Shown here: piece by piece, positions 13,265 to 26,000 of the stretch
How positions within the stretch are numbered: position 1 is the stretch's first letter
Layout of the letters: the number at the start of each line of letters is the position of its first letter
Assembly (NCBI GenBank): GCA_022577435.1
Contig: JAKOON010000011.1
Span: forward strand, 14,534,818-14,598,817
Origin: Embiotoca jacksoni
Lineage: Eukaryota > Chordata > Actinopteri > Embiotocidae
Direction of reading: 5' to 3'
DNA: 64,000 nucleotides
The notes under the pieces: model-generated
What the model saw: only the letters and a program-made list of their open reading frames with translations
What the model was told of the DNA's origin: nothing
Database searches by the model: none
Program-made: the position numbers and the translations under genes

Positions 13265-13550
13265 CAACCATGAACACGACATACCAAACACTGCGACACC
13301 CTTCGGAGCAGTCGCTTTAGATTAGCATCGAGGATAAGACTGACAAATTAAGTCACGGGTGTGAAAAGTAGATCCACCAAGTGCTGCATGCAAATCCTTT
13401 CAAGAAAAATATCTCCTCACAGAAACACAATACATTCAGTGGCTAAAGCGTGTTCATCGTACACTCAAACTTATTCCAGGGATAACCTCGAACGCCACAT
13501 TTGCAGGAAATTCTATGGACGAACTCCTGGCATTTATTAACCTTGTACAG

Positions 13551-13672
13551 TTGGGGGGAGAGGACTCTGCAGGATAATTGTTGATGCCTTGGAAACACAT
13601 GAGGAAATCATGAACAAATACGTATCTGACCCATCCATCACATGCATCCGTGACATGGCTGAGCATGCCCTG
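13551..13672 (+). other. exon-like segment of unknown gene
   Basis: An acceptor with a good branch-point match (TTATTAAC) and the end CCTTGTACAG precedes 122 bp that is open in one frame and ends at CTG|GTGAGT, a strong donor. The frame encodes GGRGLCR, then IIVDALETHEEIMNKY, VSDPSITCIRDM and AEHAL, a composition typical of a helical globular protein. A second acceptor (CTCTGCAG, 13572) would give a 100-bp version in the same frame. I do not recognise the family and see no partner exon nearby. The minus strand is also open here (13454-13699), which weakens the case. Confidence 0.3.
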
Positions 13673-14696
13673 GTGAGTCTCTCCTGCACGCAAATTCATA
13701 TACTGAGCTGCACATTATTTGCAAAAGCCCGTGCCACATTGTTGTGTCCGTCACGACTTGTCAGTTTTGCTGCGCTAAGCTATTCTCCCCCCCCACCCAA
13801 AAAAAGGACTTCCTGTTGTGTTTGAAGTCCATATCCTGAATGTTTACTTCAATGAACTCAAAAGATGACTAGGAAAAATGTACATAAAAAAAAACACTCG
13901 CACAACAAGGTGTTCGAACAGCTGGATAGGCGGTAAAGAACTGGCTGAACTCTGCGTGGCATGATATGAAGAGAGTCTGAGGGGGACAAAGGAGGAGTGT
14001 GAAAGAGCGAAACATATTTCTGTTGCAAATTAAATAGATAAGTGCTCCCTCAAAACATAGAAAAGAAAAAGAGGTATTTGCCAGAAAAACTGTGCAGTCA
14101 CTCCTGGGTCACGCAGAGAGAAGAAAAACAAGATGAGGCTTGCTGCTGAAGTTGTATCTGCTCTATTGTTATCAGTAACAAGCTTTTCCCTCTCATATAC
14201 GTACAAATGGAGATGTCACTGAAGTCTGAACTCATGAGTGGCGTTTCCAGAAGAATGGCAGCTTTAATGACTTGAGATTCCAGTTTTTAATGAGAAAAGA
14301 CTAAATTATGTAATTTAATTCTCTCTGCTACATTTAATATCCACTGGCCTTAATCTCAGTGCAGTACAGACAGCCGTCCAAGTTCTGTGACACCAGTCGA
14401 GTCCCATTAGTCTCGTGGTAGTTGTGATGGAGGAATGTGCAATAAAAGGACTATGCATCATCAACAAAGGCGATAATATCTCTTAATATTCAGCTGACCC
14501 TTGTCTCATATACTGCGGTGTCGCAGTGGCTGTCAGTGTAATCAGCAGAGTATTTAGAGAGGCATTAAAATATAAAGAGAATGTCAGAACATTCAGTGCC
14601 ACACTTCTATAGTACAAAAAGAAAATAAGATTTGGATGGAATGAAATCTTTATGTAGCCTGAGATAACCATATACAGCAACTGCATGTTTATGGTG

Positions 14697-15244
14697 CATT
14701 CAGGCAGCTGGGAAATGGGAAAGTTCAGATTTGGTAACCTCTGACTTCCCAGTTGAGAACGTTCACATGACAACAACAAAGAGGCAACATGGCAGCCTGT
14801 CTGAATACAGAAAGGTAACAAACAACCTCATGTTCACAAAAGTAGACCATCACAGGTACGAAATTGAGTTCAAAAGATCATTAATATTCATAAACTTCAT
14901 TTCCAAATGTTGTTTTTTAGCAGATAACATTTAAAAGAGCAGGCAAACTACAACGGCAACAAAGAAACAGCCGTGTGGGAGGGCCATTATCAGTATAGTA
15001 ACTACTATTGTTTAACAGCACAACTTCCTGCTCTAATTAGTATGACCTAAATTAAACATAAAGTGAATTATTTTTGCGCTGAGAAAAACATCTTCTTTTC
15101 ACCACTAACGTTGCCATGTCCAGTGATGTCAGACCGACTTCTCTGAGCTCTCAAAAACCTTGACTTTCCTAGAAGTTCCCAGTTTGACAGGTGTTCAGGT
15201 GAATTCTCCCAATCAGAGGTCAGAAGTTTCCCACTTCCCAGTTG
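14697..15244. mobile_element. MITE-like element with inverted GGGAAA-rich ends
   Basis: CAGCTGGGAAATGGGAAAGTTC at 14705-14726 is mirrored by GAAGTTTCCCACTTCCCAGTTG at 15223-15244; reversed, the right arm differs from the left at three of 22 positions. A subterminal copy (ACTTCCCAGTTGAGAAC, 14744) repeats the motif. The outer boundary (TGCATTCAGG) is approximate and I could not identify a target duplication. There is no transposase frame. Confidence 0.65.
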
Positions 15245-15249
15245 CTTAT

Positions 15250-17534
15250 GAAAGAAAACATTATATTACTGATTAATCATTGAAGAAACAGAAATTGACA
15301 TTATTACACGCTATAGTTACTTTGGCAAGCGATTTAAAAACCTATTACTGAACAAAAGGTAAACTCATCAATTTATCATGATTTTTATTAATTTATAAAT
15401 TAATTACAGAGGAAATATATTTCCTGTAAATGATGTGTGAATCTCACAAGATTATAAGATATTGGAACTGATTCTTAGATAAAAAGTTATAGGGCTGTAT
15501 ATATTTTATGGGTTGTTATTTCGGGCATTAATACAAGCAGCAAAGTGTTCCTCCTACTATTGTTTGAATGCACATTTAAAAAAAAAAAAAAAGGAAAATT
15601 GAATCAAATTTTTCAATAATCCAGAAGGTGGCATCAAAAAGGAAAAATCATATTATCACACCTGACTGTGTGTTATTATTGGGCCAAAGACACTAAAGTT
15701 GCTTAAAGACACAGCTTTTACACAGCGGCTCCCTCTATGAGCCTCATAAAATCAGCGGGAGGATCTAACATATTTACTCCGCACTGGATGCGTGTGCGCA
15801 GTAACTTTGGTCCCAGCTCCTCCAGAAACCTCCCTGGTGCTCTGAACCGAAAAGCTCTTAATTATGACAAAACTTGATCGAATTCTGAGTCGTGCTTGGA
15901 CGGAAGACGTAGAGCTTTGATATATGAACGATGCAAAATAGTGAGGCAACTGCTGTAAACCTCTTCATGTGTAAATGATCCATCAGTGAGGTTCAGGAGA
16001 CGTTACTTTGGAAGAAATCTAAGTCATTAAGCATATCTTAAACTAAAAGAAGGCTGGTCATTTTACCGAGTATCTTTTGCCTCCAAGCTGAAGACCAAAA
16101 TAAGTAAATAACATTCCCAACAACGAGCTTGCAAAGAGTCAACACAAGAAACTATTATTTTCTCTAACCTACTCTGGGTTAACAACAACAACAACAGAGT
16201 CAGCATGACTCTGAACTTCATGGACACCAAACGCTGTGTCAGGCCTGAAAAGCATTTCCCACAATAAACGGTTGAAAGAATTGTTAAAGATAATGCTTGA
16301 AAGATTTATTATAGCTTGACAAAATGTGCAGGCTCTAAAACTGTATGGAAGTTTAATTTTGTAAAAACTCTTTGTCTTTTGTCATTTATGAGATTAAAAT
16401 GGTCTAATACTGCATAAAAGAGATATATGAGTGTCACCAGCCTCTTGTTTAGATTCTGCTGACTCCAGATTTATGCAACACTTACGGGGTGTATAGAGTC
16501 AAGTGAAAAATGAGTCCCCTGTGGGTAACAATGAGACGACTATTAAATACCTCTGAGCTCAAAACCGGTAAAAAGGGGGGCAGTTTCAAATTCTTTTCAG
16601 CATTAATCAGTAAGTAGCCAGCAGGAATATGAATTATAGGTTCATCAAAGATCTGGTAAAGAGGGCAACTACATGCGGACAAAAGACAGAAATCCAGCTG
16701 AAAGGGGCCATCGTGATTTTTGTATAACAGGCCAACATTTTTTCAGTGGTGTTAGATCAAATTAAATTTGATTGTATTCTCTTACTAAATACAGTGTAGG
16801 ATGCATGAGGCAAATTGTACCAATTTCCCTTTCCCCGCTCTGCACTCGGTGCAATATATGTAATTTCAGATGAGAACGAGTGAAAGGGATGGGTTTGATT
16901 GGGTGCCATGCGTGTGTAGGCAGAGACCTCCCACGCATGACTGCCTCAGTTGTTTCAGCAAAAATCTAAAACTGGCTTTGGTAAAATTACAAAGTGCATG
17001 TATGTGCCACGCAAAATCCCTTTTTCGTGCTTCTGTTTTATTTCGCAGGGATGTCTAAATGCTCAGTTGCCTTTGTGAAGTTGACCATGTTATGTACAGT
17101 ATGTGGAATCAAGTGGTACTTGGAAAGTCAGGCCATGCATGCTCCTGTATTCACAACGGAAGCTCATTCTGCATGTCTTTTGATAAAATATGACAGAACC
17201 TGGGTGGTACAAAGATGCACTTTTGCAAATCCATGCTTTTAAACGCGAGCTGCAAGAATTAGACCTTATCTCGTATTTTCCAGCTCCGAATATCTCATGT
17301 TTAACTTTTTGGGCTTTTATGAACATCTTGCACAGCTCTTCCAGTGAAAGATGGATGGCAAAAATCAGGAAAATGGACAGTACCTTGAACACTTCAAGAT
17401 CTGCTGTAATGTTGAGAAATAGAGGGCAATATGCGAGAAGGAGTCTTGATGCTGAGAATCCACTGACAGATCCAAAAGCTTCTAAGGAGTCTAACAAGGG
17501 GTTAGCTGCCACCAAAAAAAAACAGCCATGCATA
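15250..17534. other. no gene recognised; both strands open at 17090-17597
   Basis: A 147-codon minus frame (17090-17533) and a 135-codon plus frame (17190-17597) overlap just left of the hAT MITE. The minus frame is hydrophobic in its first half (LLLAYCPLFLNITADLEVF, FLIFAIHLSLEELCKMF). I recognise no family. An A15 run lies at 15578-15592. Confidence 0.4.
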
Positions 17535-17542
17535 CAGTATAT

Positions 17543-18078
17543 CAGGGGACTCCAACTGAGAGCTACTCATGCACCACAACCCAATAAAGTGTTCTAATAT
17601 AAGATTTAACAAGAAAAATCCAGTGTTTACCCCTCAATTGGGACCCCCTGTAAGAAACACTTTTCTGGGTGGGTCTAGGAAAATGGAGGGCTTTTAATAT
17701 GTAAAGTTGCAGCATTCAGCTGAACTGTGGTGTAACTTTGATCTCTCCTTCACCCAGTGACAGACACTCGCTTTATAGCTCTGGCCCCGTTGTTGCGGTC
17801 CAGCCAAAAATATTGTATTTATGTCATTTACCTAATTTATGAGCACCTGTTTTCTTTCGCTAGTTAACGTCCTCTGATCTCTGTGTGTCAGTCACCGTGT
17901 CAATGCAGCATAGTGCGAAGCAGACGCAGGTTTAGGAGAACGAGGTTAGGATTGTCGACTCATTAATCGCTCGCGTTGACAGCGTCTTTCTCTCGGACAG
18001 GTTAAAAAACAATCTTCCGCCGCGATCTACTCAGAACCGGGTCATGTTCTACTGTGATCTACGTGTTGGAAACCCCTG
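17543..18078. mobile_element. hAT-type MITE with terminal inverted repeats and 8-bp target duplication
   Basis: The left end is CAGGGGACTCCAAC and the right end, reversed, is CAGGGGTTTCCAAC: 14-bp inverted repeats with two mismatches and the CAGNGG start of hAT elements. Flanking 8-mers are CAGTATAT (17535-17542) and CAGAATAT (18079-18086), a target duplication with one substitution. The 536-bp body has no transposase frame, so it is non-autonomous. Confidence 0.8.
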
Positions 18079-18089
18079 CAGAATATACT

Positions 18090-20100
18090 GTATATAACTG
18101 AGAGACAAGAAAACCTCACTTAACTGTTCTGAATGATTTGTTTTAGTTAGCATTTTTTAAAAGTCTATAGACCATTTTTCCTCCCATTCAACAAAATAAC
18201 GATCAATTTTATCCTTATGCAACTGTCTCTTTGGTCACACATACATGCACACACAGCACTGACAGTACAAAGAGTAACCATAGGTCTGAGTGGAGAAAAA
18301 AAAAATGCTCTTTAATTACTGCACATTGTTTTTGGTCCCATTTGTGTTTTTTGTCTTTCAGCAGGATATTTCAAAAACTACTGAATACATTTGAATGGAA
18401 TTTTTAAGGAAGTCTTTATAAAAAGTTGCATGAAATAAAAGACATTAAAAAAAGGTAGTTACATAATTTTGAAGATGTCTGCTGCAGAGCTACACAGCTG
18501 TCACTTTTTATTTTACTTCATTTTGTATTATGTAACAACTGCAAGAGGTAAATGTAAACTATCTTAGTTCTCTGACAAAATACAAGGATGTTGTAGTCAG
18601 ATGTAGCCTCAAGCGTTTGCCCTTCCTTTCTGTACGCCATATGAAGGGAAATTTTGATAAAGGTAAAATCCTTCAAGATTTCAATGGGTTTTTATATAAC
18701 CTCTGTAGAACTATTTGGCAGTAAAATTAAATAATTCTTCATCTTTACCTGTTGTCATAGAAGCAGTATGATGTTAGTTTTCTGTCTTTTTAATGGCAGC
18801 ATAAAAGTGGTGTAGCATAAACAAAATTTTTGAGGAAGCAAACCAAGGCAAGACCTCTAATCTGTTTGTTTTTTTTTCCAGAAAAAAAAATCTGTTGCTT
18901 CTTTTTCAGCCAATACAATTCAACCAAATGATCACCTAGTAACAAGGTATAAGTCTGTAACAATGAATCTCATCACCATATCAAGGTGTTTTTTGACCTG
19001 CTCATTGTGCTTCTTTGCACTGATGCTTCTTGCCAAGTCCAGAGCCCGTCAATCTTGACACATCCCCAAAAAAATTACATTTCATGGAACAGTCTATGTG
19101 ACTTTTTGATCTACCGTGCCTCTTATCTGCCAGTGACAGGTTGGCCAAGTCAATAAATCCTGGTTCACGGGTTGTTAAATAAGCATGAATCCTTGTCAAA
19201 AAGAAGACCTGACCAGCAAAATAGCCACTGCAGACATAACTTTCCACATTAGAAGCCTAAATCTCTTTTTTTCCTCTCTGTGCGCTGCTTTAGTTATGTT
19301 GTTGGCCTGTCGTCAGATACAATTTTAAATTGCTGTTCTAATGTTAGTTTAGTAAAACAGTTTAACGGCTAATGCTTATCTTCCGTCATACAGTGACGTT
19401 GATGACATGCTATGATTTGACTGGTGTGATGGGCACCTGGCTTCCCTTGACATAGTCCTGACGAATCACAGTTGGGCAGTGGCACGATGGTAGCCTCAAA
19501 TATCCCTTACAGTTTTGTTGGTTTCAGTCAGACTGGATATAAAGCCCCTTTACTGTGTCATAAAAGGTTCTCATTGTGAATCAGGCCTCTTTCATTGCAA
19601 GTCTGAAATGTTTGCTTGCCACTAGAGATCGACCTGCCGCTGACTTGTATACTGATGACAATGACAACATGAAATATAAATGATAGAAACCATTACATAG
19701 AGAAAATGATCCTATGCTACAATCTAAAGGCATTTCAGAAGTAAAGAGTAATATAATGTCAAACTGACCTCCGTATAGCTCAACGCACAATCCTCTATTG
19801 TTGAGTGTTTGCAGAGGGAGCGAGGGAATTGTGTGTGTATAGCCAAGTCAAACCCACCATTAGAAACTATGGTCTCCTCCATCAGTGTGGGAAATTTGCT
19901 CTAAAAATGCTCGCATACAAAAAAAAAAAAAAAAAAAAAAAAAAAACAGAAAAATAACTTCACAATATTGTTCGCGCTCTTTTTTTTTTTTTTTTTTTTT
20001 TACCTTTCGATCATTACCAAAACCTGTTTGTGCATCTTTCAATCCACTTATCTGAGTTCTGACTCAGTGGCAGCCAACTAGTCAGAGCACATCAGGCATC
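18090..20100. other. no gene recognised
   Basis: AT-rich sequence with short A/T runs and the A28/T22 inverted pair at its right end. Confidence 0.5.
19919..20001. repeat. inverted poly(A)28 / poly(T)22 pair
   Basis: A28 (19919-19946) is followed 33 bp later by T22 (19980-20001). The arms can pair into a 22-bp A:T hairpin. Confidence 0.95.
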
Positions 20101-20104
20101 CTTT

Positions 20105-20530
20105 TGCCAATCTATGTGCTCCAAGCTTCTTCGAGGGGAACCTGAGGCATTTCTAGACCAGTTGGAATACATAATCTCTCTTGAGTCTTCTGGGCTTCCT
20201 CCCAGTCAAACGTGCCCAGAATACCTCTACAGGGAGGCTTCAGGGAGACATCCTAATCAGATGCCCCCACCACCTCAGCAGGCTCCATTCAACATAAAAT
20301 AGCAACTGTTGCGAGAAGAGGTTAGGAGCTTAGATAGGGTATCAGAGAATCTGAGCTCCCATTGCCATTCCTGCAAAGAAAAACTAATTTCAGCAACTTG
20401 TATCTGCAGTTTCATCCTTTTGGTCATGACCTAAAGCTTGTGACTAAAGGTGAGAGTTGGAACATAGATCGGCCGGTAAATCCCCGAGCCTTAAGCTTCA
20501 GGCTCCAAGGAAGGCCTGAAGGTGGAACCT
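20105..20530 (+). mobile_element. teleost dispersed repeat (LINE-derived style consensus)
   Basis: The stretch reads TTCGAGGGGAACCTGAGGC, TCCTCCCAGTC, GTGCCCAGAATACCTCTACAG, GGAGACATCCTAATCAGATG, CCACCTCAGCAGGCTCC, then CTAAAGCTTGTGACTAAAGG, TGAGAGTTGG and GATCGGCCGGTAAATC. I know this ordered series from very many fish genomes. The 62-codon frame within it (20114-20302) is repeat sequence, not a host gene. I do not assign its exact class. Confidence 0.75.
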
Positions 20531-20534
20531 GTAC

Positions 20535-22985
20535 AGGAAATTGAATACATGGAAAAAGAGAATCACTGAATTAGATGCATGCATACTGTTTAAACAGAAA
20601 TACAGACCAAGCAAGAAAACATATCTGGGAGAGACAATGGCGATGGCATTAATGTCTCATTTAATATGGGCTGTAACACCGGTAAATGTTTCTCACTATC
20701 AATTGAGCACAATGTTAATCTGCAGTGCTGAATCTCTAATTAATCGTTTTATAGAGGCCTGAACTTATAATCGCTGTGAGTATAAATGAGACCGGCCATG
20801 CCGAGAGGAGAGACATTTTACTTACCAAACTGTGAACTAATTGAATTGTTCCGAGGGTTGCCAAAGTCACGCATTAGAGAAACTTGAAGTAGTCGTTGCA
20901 AAAAGAATCCGAAGAATAAACCTGCCAACAGCTGTGGTAAATGCCAGCAAAATGGGAGATTTTTCTATTTAAAAAACAAAAGACATATAGTTGAGTATAA
21001 TACTAAGTCAAGTACTTACAATATGTAACAAAGAGACCATCCAATAAACAAAGAAAAAGAAAATGTTCACATCCTCATTGTGTATTTGTATTTGGCTGCA
21101 AAAAAAAGCTGGAAAGCTCACATCTAATTGTTTTAATTCTGTGAAGTAACAGCAGTGCGAAACACTTGAGAATAACACCTCGAAATATAAACTTGGTTGC
21201 TGCAGTGTGATTCTCTGCAGTATAAAAAAGAAGATCCCACCTCGGGTTTTCAGTCATCACGCCAACCAAGTGTTTCTGTGTTTGCACAGCGTGTCTGTGT
21301 GTCCGAGGACGTGTGAAAGAGGAAAAAGGTTGTGAATAAGAGACAAGAAGTGTGGGAAAAGTTGACAAAGGGACAGTTTAAATCGGATAATATGAGGTTA
21401 GAGTCCACAGAGGGTGAATCTGGTGAAATGTTATGCATATAACTTTCCATTTAATGGATAGGAACCATGTCATATATCTTATATGTGCTGTATATTCCAT
21501 ATATTAGGATACACTGAGGAGATAATCTTATGGCGGCAGACCACTTGAGAATGAGTAAAAGGGTTACGAGGTGCTGATGTACAGACTGAACAGCTTTTTT
21601 CTTTAAGCGTCGCCAAACATGGATATCTGTGCTGGGTTGCCAGCTCAGTTTTCTCCTTTTGTAATTCAGTCCAAACTGAAGTCGAGTCCCACGATCAATC
21701 TGTAATCAAAGGATACAGAAACCTCTTATGTCAGGGGCCACATAACGAGTAAAGACAAAAAAAGGATAGTTGACACACTTTGTGCTGTATATTTAAATCT
21801 GGACCAAGCGATAATAAAAGACTGGCTCACATGTAGAGCCAAGTAAACTGAACTTCCTTTTGGCACGGCACCTCATCTGGGGAAGTCTGGACCAATTCCA
21901 AGTCCGTGTAGAACTCTGGCTGGAAGCTGCTGGCAGCAACTTCACAGAGTATCATAACATAGCTTTTCAATCGGCCCAAAAAGCATATCGTCCTGCAATT
22001 CTTCCACATCAACAGAGATTGGGAGCAGGTCACTGTCCTTTTCAAAGGCAGCAAAATCTGAAAAAGCGCTCGTTTAAATTCTGTGATCAGTGATGTGAAG
22101 ACAGTCATATATCTCCCCATTTTCACAGAATTGTTTTGGGCATTTGGAAAAACTCGACATGAACTGTTACTGTTACTGTAACAACATGAAGACTTTCACA
22201 GTTAAATCAATCAACGCCACCATGTCTTAATTATCACACTGGATTTGGCCCTACTCATCAAAACTCAGTTCACTTTACCACAAACTGTACTGTGCTCTTC
22301 AAACTGGTTTCAGCGACTCTTCAGTTTGAACTTTATTTCAGGGAACAGAAAGAAGTTGCAGGGAGTCTAATTAGGTGAGCAGGGGTGATGAGGAGTGATG
22401 ATGATTATGTTGTTTCAAGTGACAAACTGTGAACACATTGTGTTGTCAGGTGCGAGAACCCAACTGCCATCGTGCCAAATGTTTTCCCTCAGACACCTCA
22501 GTGCGTCACAGCAGAACTCAACGCTGACAGTCTGGCCCTGGGGGGACAAATTCACGGTGCACAACCCTGCAAATGTCAAAGAAAATCATCAGCATGCTGT
22601 TGGTTGCACTCCTGACCTGATGTGCCTTCTTCGGTCTTGAACAGCGACGTTCTTCCCCTCTTGAAACGTAAATACCACGGAAAATACCTTGCTTGGTTCA
22701 ATGCTCCTTTGCCGTAGGTTTTCCAAAGCATTTCTAGGGACTGCGTTGACGATTTCCTAAATTTCAGAGAAAAGTTGATGTACACTCACTCTGCTTTGGT
22801 TTAAGGTCTGTGATGAAATTCCAAATGTTCACATCCCACTGGTAAAAAAAACAACACATTTAAGACAGGTGCTAATGTTGATTTAGTGAAATAACTTGTA
22901 ATGCTTACATATGAAAGTTATTGCTTCCCCTTGCACCATGCAGGTGCTGTTTGTGTTTTGGCTTTTCAAAATTCAAAACATTCTT
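20535..22985. other. no gene recognised; possible conserved non-coding stretch
   Basis: 20570-20820 is free of simple repeats and rich in homeodomain-type AATTA/TTAAT words (GGCATTAATGTCTCATTTAA, ATCTCTAATTAATCG). Minus frame 21827-22126 (99 codons) has no recognisable domain. Confidence 0.4.
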
Positions 22986-22989
22986 CTGA

Positions 22990-23080
22990 ATGTAATTAGG
23001 GCCCGAGCACCGATTGGTGCGAAAGCCCTATTGTAAAGGAGTTATTATTAGGGCCCGAGCACCGAATGGTACGTGAGAAG
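22990..23080 (+). mobile_element. teleost GGGCCCGAGCACCGA repeat, two tandem copies
   Basis: ATTAGGGCCCGAGCACCGATTGGTGCG starts at 22995 and ATTAGGGCCCGAGCACCGAATGGTACG starts at 23047, a 52-bp period. The spacer GAAAGCCCTATTGTAAAGGA belongs to the same consensus. This repeat is widespread in teleosts; only a short fragment is present here. Confidence 0.7.
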
Positions 23081-23084
23081 CCTT

Positions 23085-26000
23085 TGTGTAATTTGAATAA
23101 AAGCCTGTTAGCTGAAACCTCACATTCCTCCCACCAGCATCCTTCCATCAAAAGGTTCTCATGGGGTTTGCTTAGTTATTAGCCAGTGCTCCATATTTGT
23201 TAGGTGTCACCAGTAATAAGCAGGTTACAGGTTACCTCTGCCTGTTTCTGTCAGGCACAATATTGGATCCACAGCTCCCACAAGGCCCCAGTGGGACCTT
23301 CTTCCTGCCAGCACCATCAATTAGCCTATAACGTCACCTGCCACAGGGAAATTGGGACTAAGTAGAAGCTTGGAGACACGACTACCGGGCTAGAATATTT
23401 TCACATATTCTAGAAGTCTGTAAGAGAAGAAGTGGAGCTGCATTATATAATTATTGCGTACATATGGAGCATGGCTGGATACATGCAGGGACAATTATTT
23501 CATACACAATGTATTGAATTTGAATCTTTGGCTTGAAAAAACCTAACTCTGCACCATGGTGCGAGAAACAAAACAACCCTTAGAAGAAATGCAAAACAAA
23601 CTCAAATGCAATGATTTTCAAAAATGAACTACAGAAGAAAGAAAGTATGTTGCAACTCTATGCAATTTTAACATTTCTCTAATTGAGTCAATAGAAAAAT
23701 GTAAGATTTTAAGGATAAAACAAAACTTTCAAAGGGCTTGAAAACATATTTTCTCAATAAGTGTCTTATTATTAGATTTGTGGCTTCCTACATGAACACC
23801 AAAATTTATATCAAGGTTACAAAAGAAATTTCTGTGGGTGGATTTCTTTTTTCTTTTTCTTTTTTCAATCCTCTTCTCACTATAGGTTTGTAGCTGGCAG
23901 GGCTCATTTAGAAGGGGATTCATGTTGTTTTGTGCACCAGTCAGGATTTAGGAACATCTGATGGAAAACGAAATGGAATAGAAGGCCTTTTTTGTCATGG
24001 CAACAAAATTAGGTGTGCTACTGCGGATGGATGGTGTTTTTTTTGTTTTTTTTTGCCTGTCACAAAAATCTGAAAAGACTCCTCCAATTCATTCCCGAAG
24101 ATGCAAATTGAGAGTTTTTGAGAAGTAAACTTCTCATAGATAATACCTAAATATTTTTTTGATATGATCTTTTAATTATGTTTAGTGGGTCTACTGTAAA
24201 ACCAGGAAAACAAAGTCAACAGTGACATTTTAAGTTGTTGCTTAGATTACAAACGACTTTGATAAATTGCAGTATTTCTGAAAGTGATTGCATATTTAAA
24301 TTGACAACTTGCCATTTCATAGATAATACTTTTTATTCTTTTCAGTATCGGTGCATTGGAAGAAAACTCAGTTGTAAAACCTACTCATAGATATAGAAGG
24401 CAAAAACCTTTCCCAGTAGCACACCTTGGCTTCATTCGGCTGTCACTACACCGAGTCGCTCCTTAACTGAATCAAACTGAACTCAGCTCAACTTTCTGTC
24501 CTTCAAAAAAATGCTGAGATTCCTCCTTTTGCCATTGCCGTGTTCTTTTCTGTTGGTGTTCAGCTCTGAGCGCTCATTCGAAATGAATGACTACTGTTCA
24601 GTTTCTCTCTCTGTGTCACTCCTGGTTCGAGTGCTCAGTTATAGGGATTGTCACCGCTGCTGCTAAAGCTGAACCCTCAAAAAAGGCTTCCAGTTGTGGT
24701 TACATGTCTGATTGTCAGAGGCAGGCTCTCTGAGACTCTATTGTTCGGAGGGTTCAGCTGGATGTTGAGCAACTGGGTCAGGATGGCTTGCTCTTTCAGC
24801 TGCGGGGGCATTGAATGGACACAGGTGGAATGCACCTTTTGCAGAAAAATAAGTCTCTCATGAAGAAACAGGCTTTTTTCCCCAGAAGATATAATGCTAA
24901 TTTGGGTTAATATAAAAGCCACTTTTTTCTATACATATTTTCAAATGGTATGCAAAAAAAACAAAAAACTGAGTAGAACAAAAAAAAACACATTTTGAAA
25001 ACAACCCCATAGGTTATTTGAACAAGCAGCTTATCAGCACCCTCTAGTACCCAAATGGCAATTATGATAGGAGGCTTTGAGGTGACTTTTATATATGAAA
25101 TTTATATAAAAAATACCTAAATCAAAGACTGATACATGGACACAACAGAACTTTTTATTCAATATTTTCAGGAAATGCCTGTACTGAACTGGACTCTAAT
25201 GAACTGATTATAGTCGATGCATTTCAAGGATAAAATTTCACCTTTTAAATAGAATAGAATCTGCCTTAATTAATTCAATGATAAATTATGAAAATCTTTT
25301 GAATTTACTGAAAATCTAATTTCCCCACAAAAAAAAAATCTTAGTGCTACTTAAAAGCTCAAGAAATGTAAAATAGCCAGTCGCAACACAAATTCAAGGG
25401 TCCTGCTTTTATGATTCCATTTTATAAAGAAAGATGCCAGTCAGGTAAAGCAGCTTAAAACAGCCAGACTCACTATTGCCTCCGTATTTCATCAACCTAT
25501 TCCTCGCCTTTACTTGCATTATTATTCTAATCAAGGTGCTGATATGTCAAGAGCTTTGCCAAAAAACACAGTGAATTCTGCAAAAGGGAAAAAAAAAAAA
25601 AAAGGATCCGTATCTACAAATCCGAAGACCTGAGCGCTCATCAGAGCCAGCCACAGAAACATCAAGGCTGTGTGAAGAGGCCAAGGAAAGACTGCTATTC
25701 TCAAGCTAATCAGTACAGTAAGTCCTTGTCATTGTTCTATCATGCACATCTCCGAAGCGCTTCTTGTGATAATGTGATACAAAGGCTCAAAAGGACTGCC
25801 GAATGATGAAATTTCTCTACTGCACTGTAAAGCAGAAAGTTCATTTATGGCTTGTTTATCATTCACGGGAATTTGGTGTAAGAAAATGACACAACAAATT
25901 TCAACTGCCCAGTTTTCTTTTTCATTTTGAGTTCACCTTTATATCATATCAGGCAGTCTTATGGAGATTAAAATCTCTTTTCCAGCAAAAAAAAAAAAGC

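Larger units (their letters stand above)
11100..13540. other. no gene recognised apart from simple repeats
   Basis: Poly(C), (TG)n and poly(A) runs dominate. The 128-codon minus frame (11434-11820) crosses the C-run as poly-Gly and is not a gene. Confidence 0.5.

Noticed and set aside
23170..23200. EHWL-like reading (minus) resembling the end of the missing fibcd1 exon
   Set aside because: It lies downstream of the terminal exon in transcript order and has no donor or flanking domain sequence.
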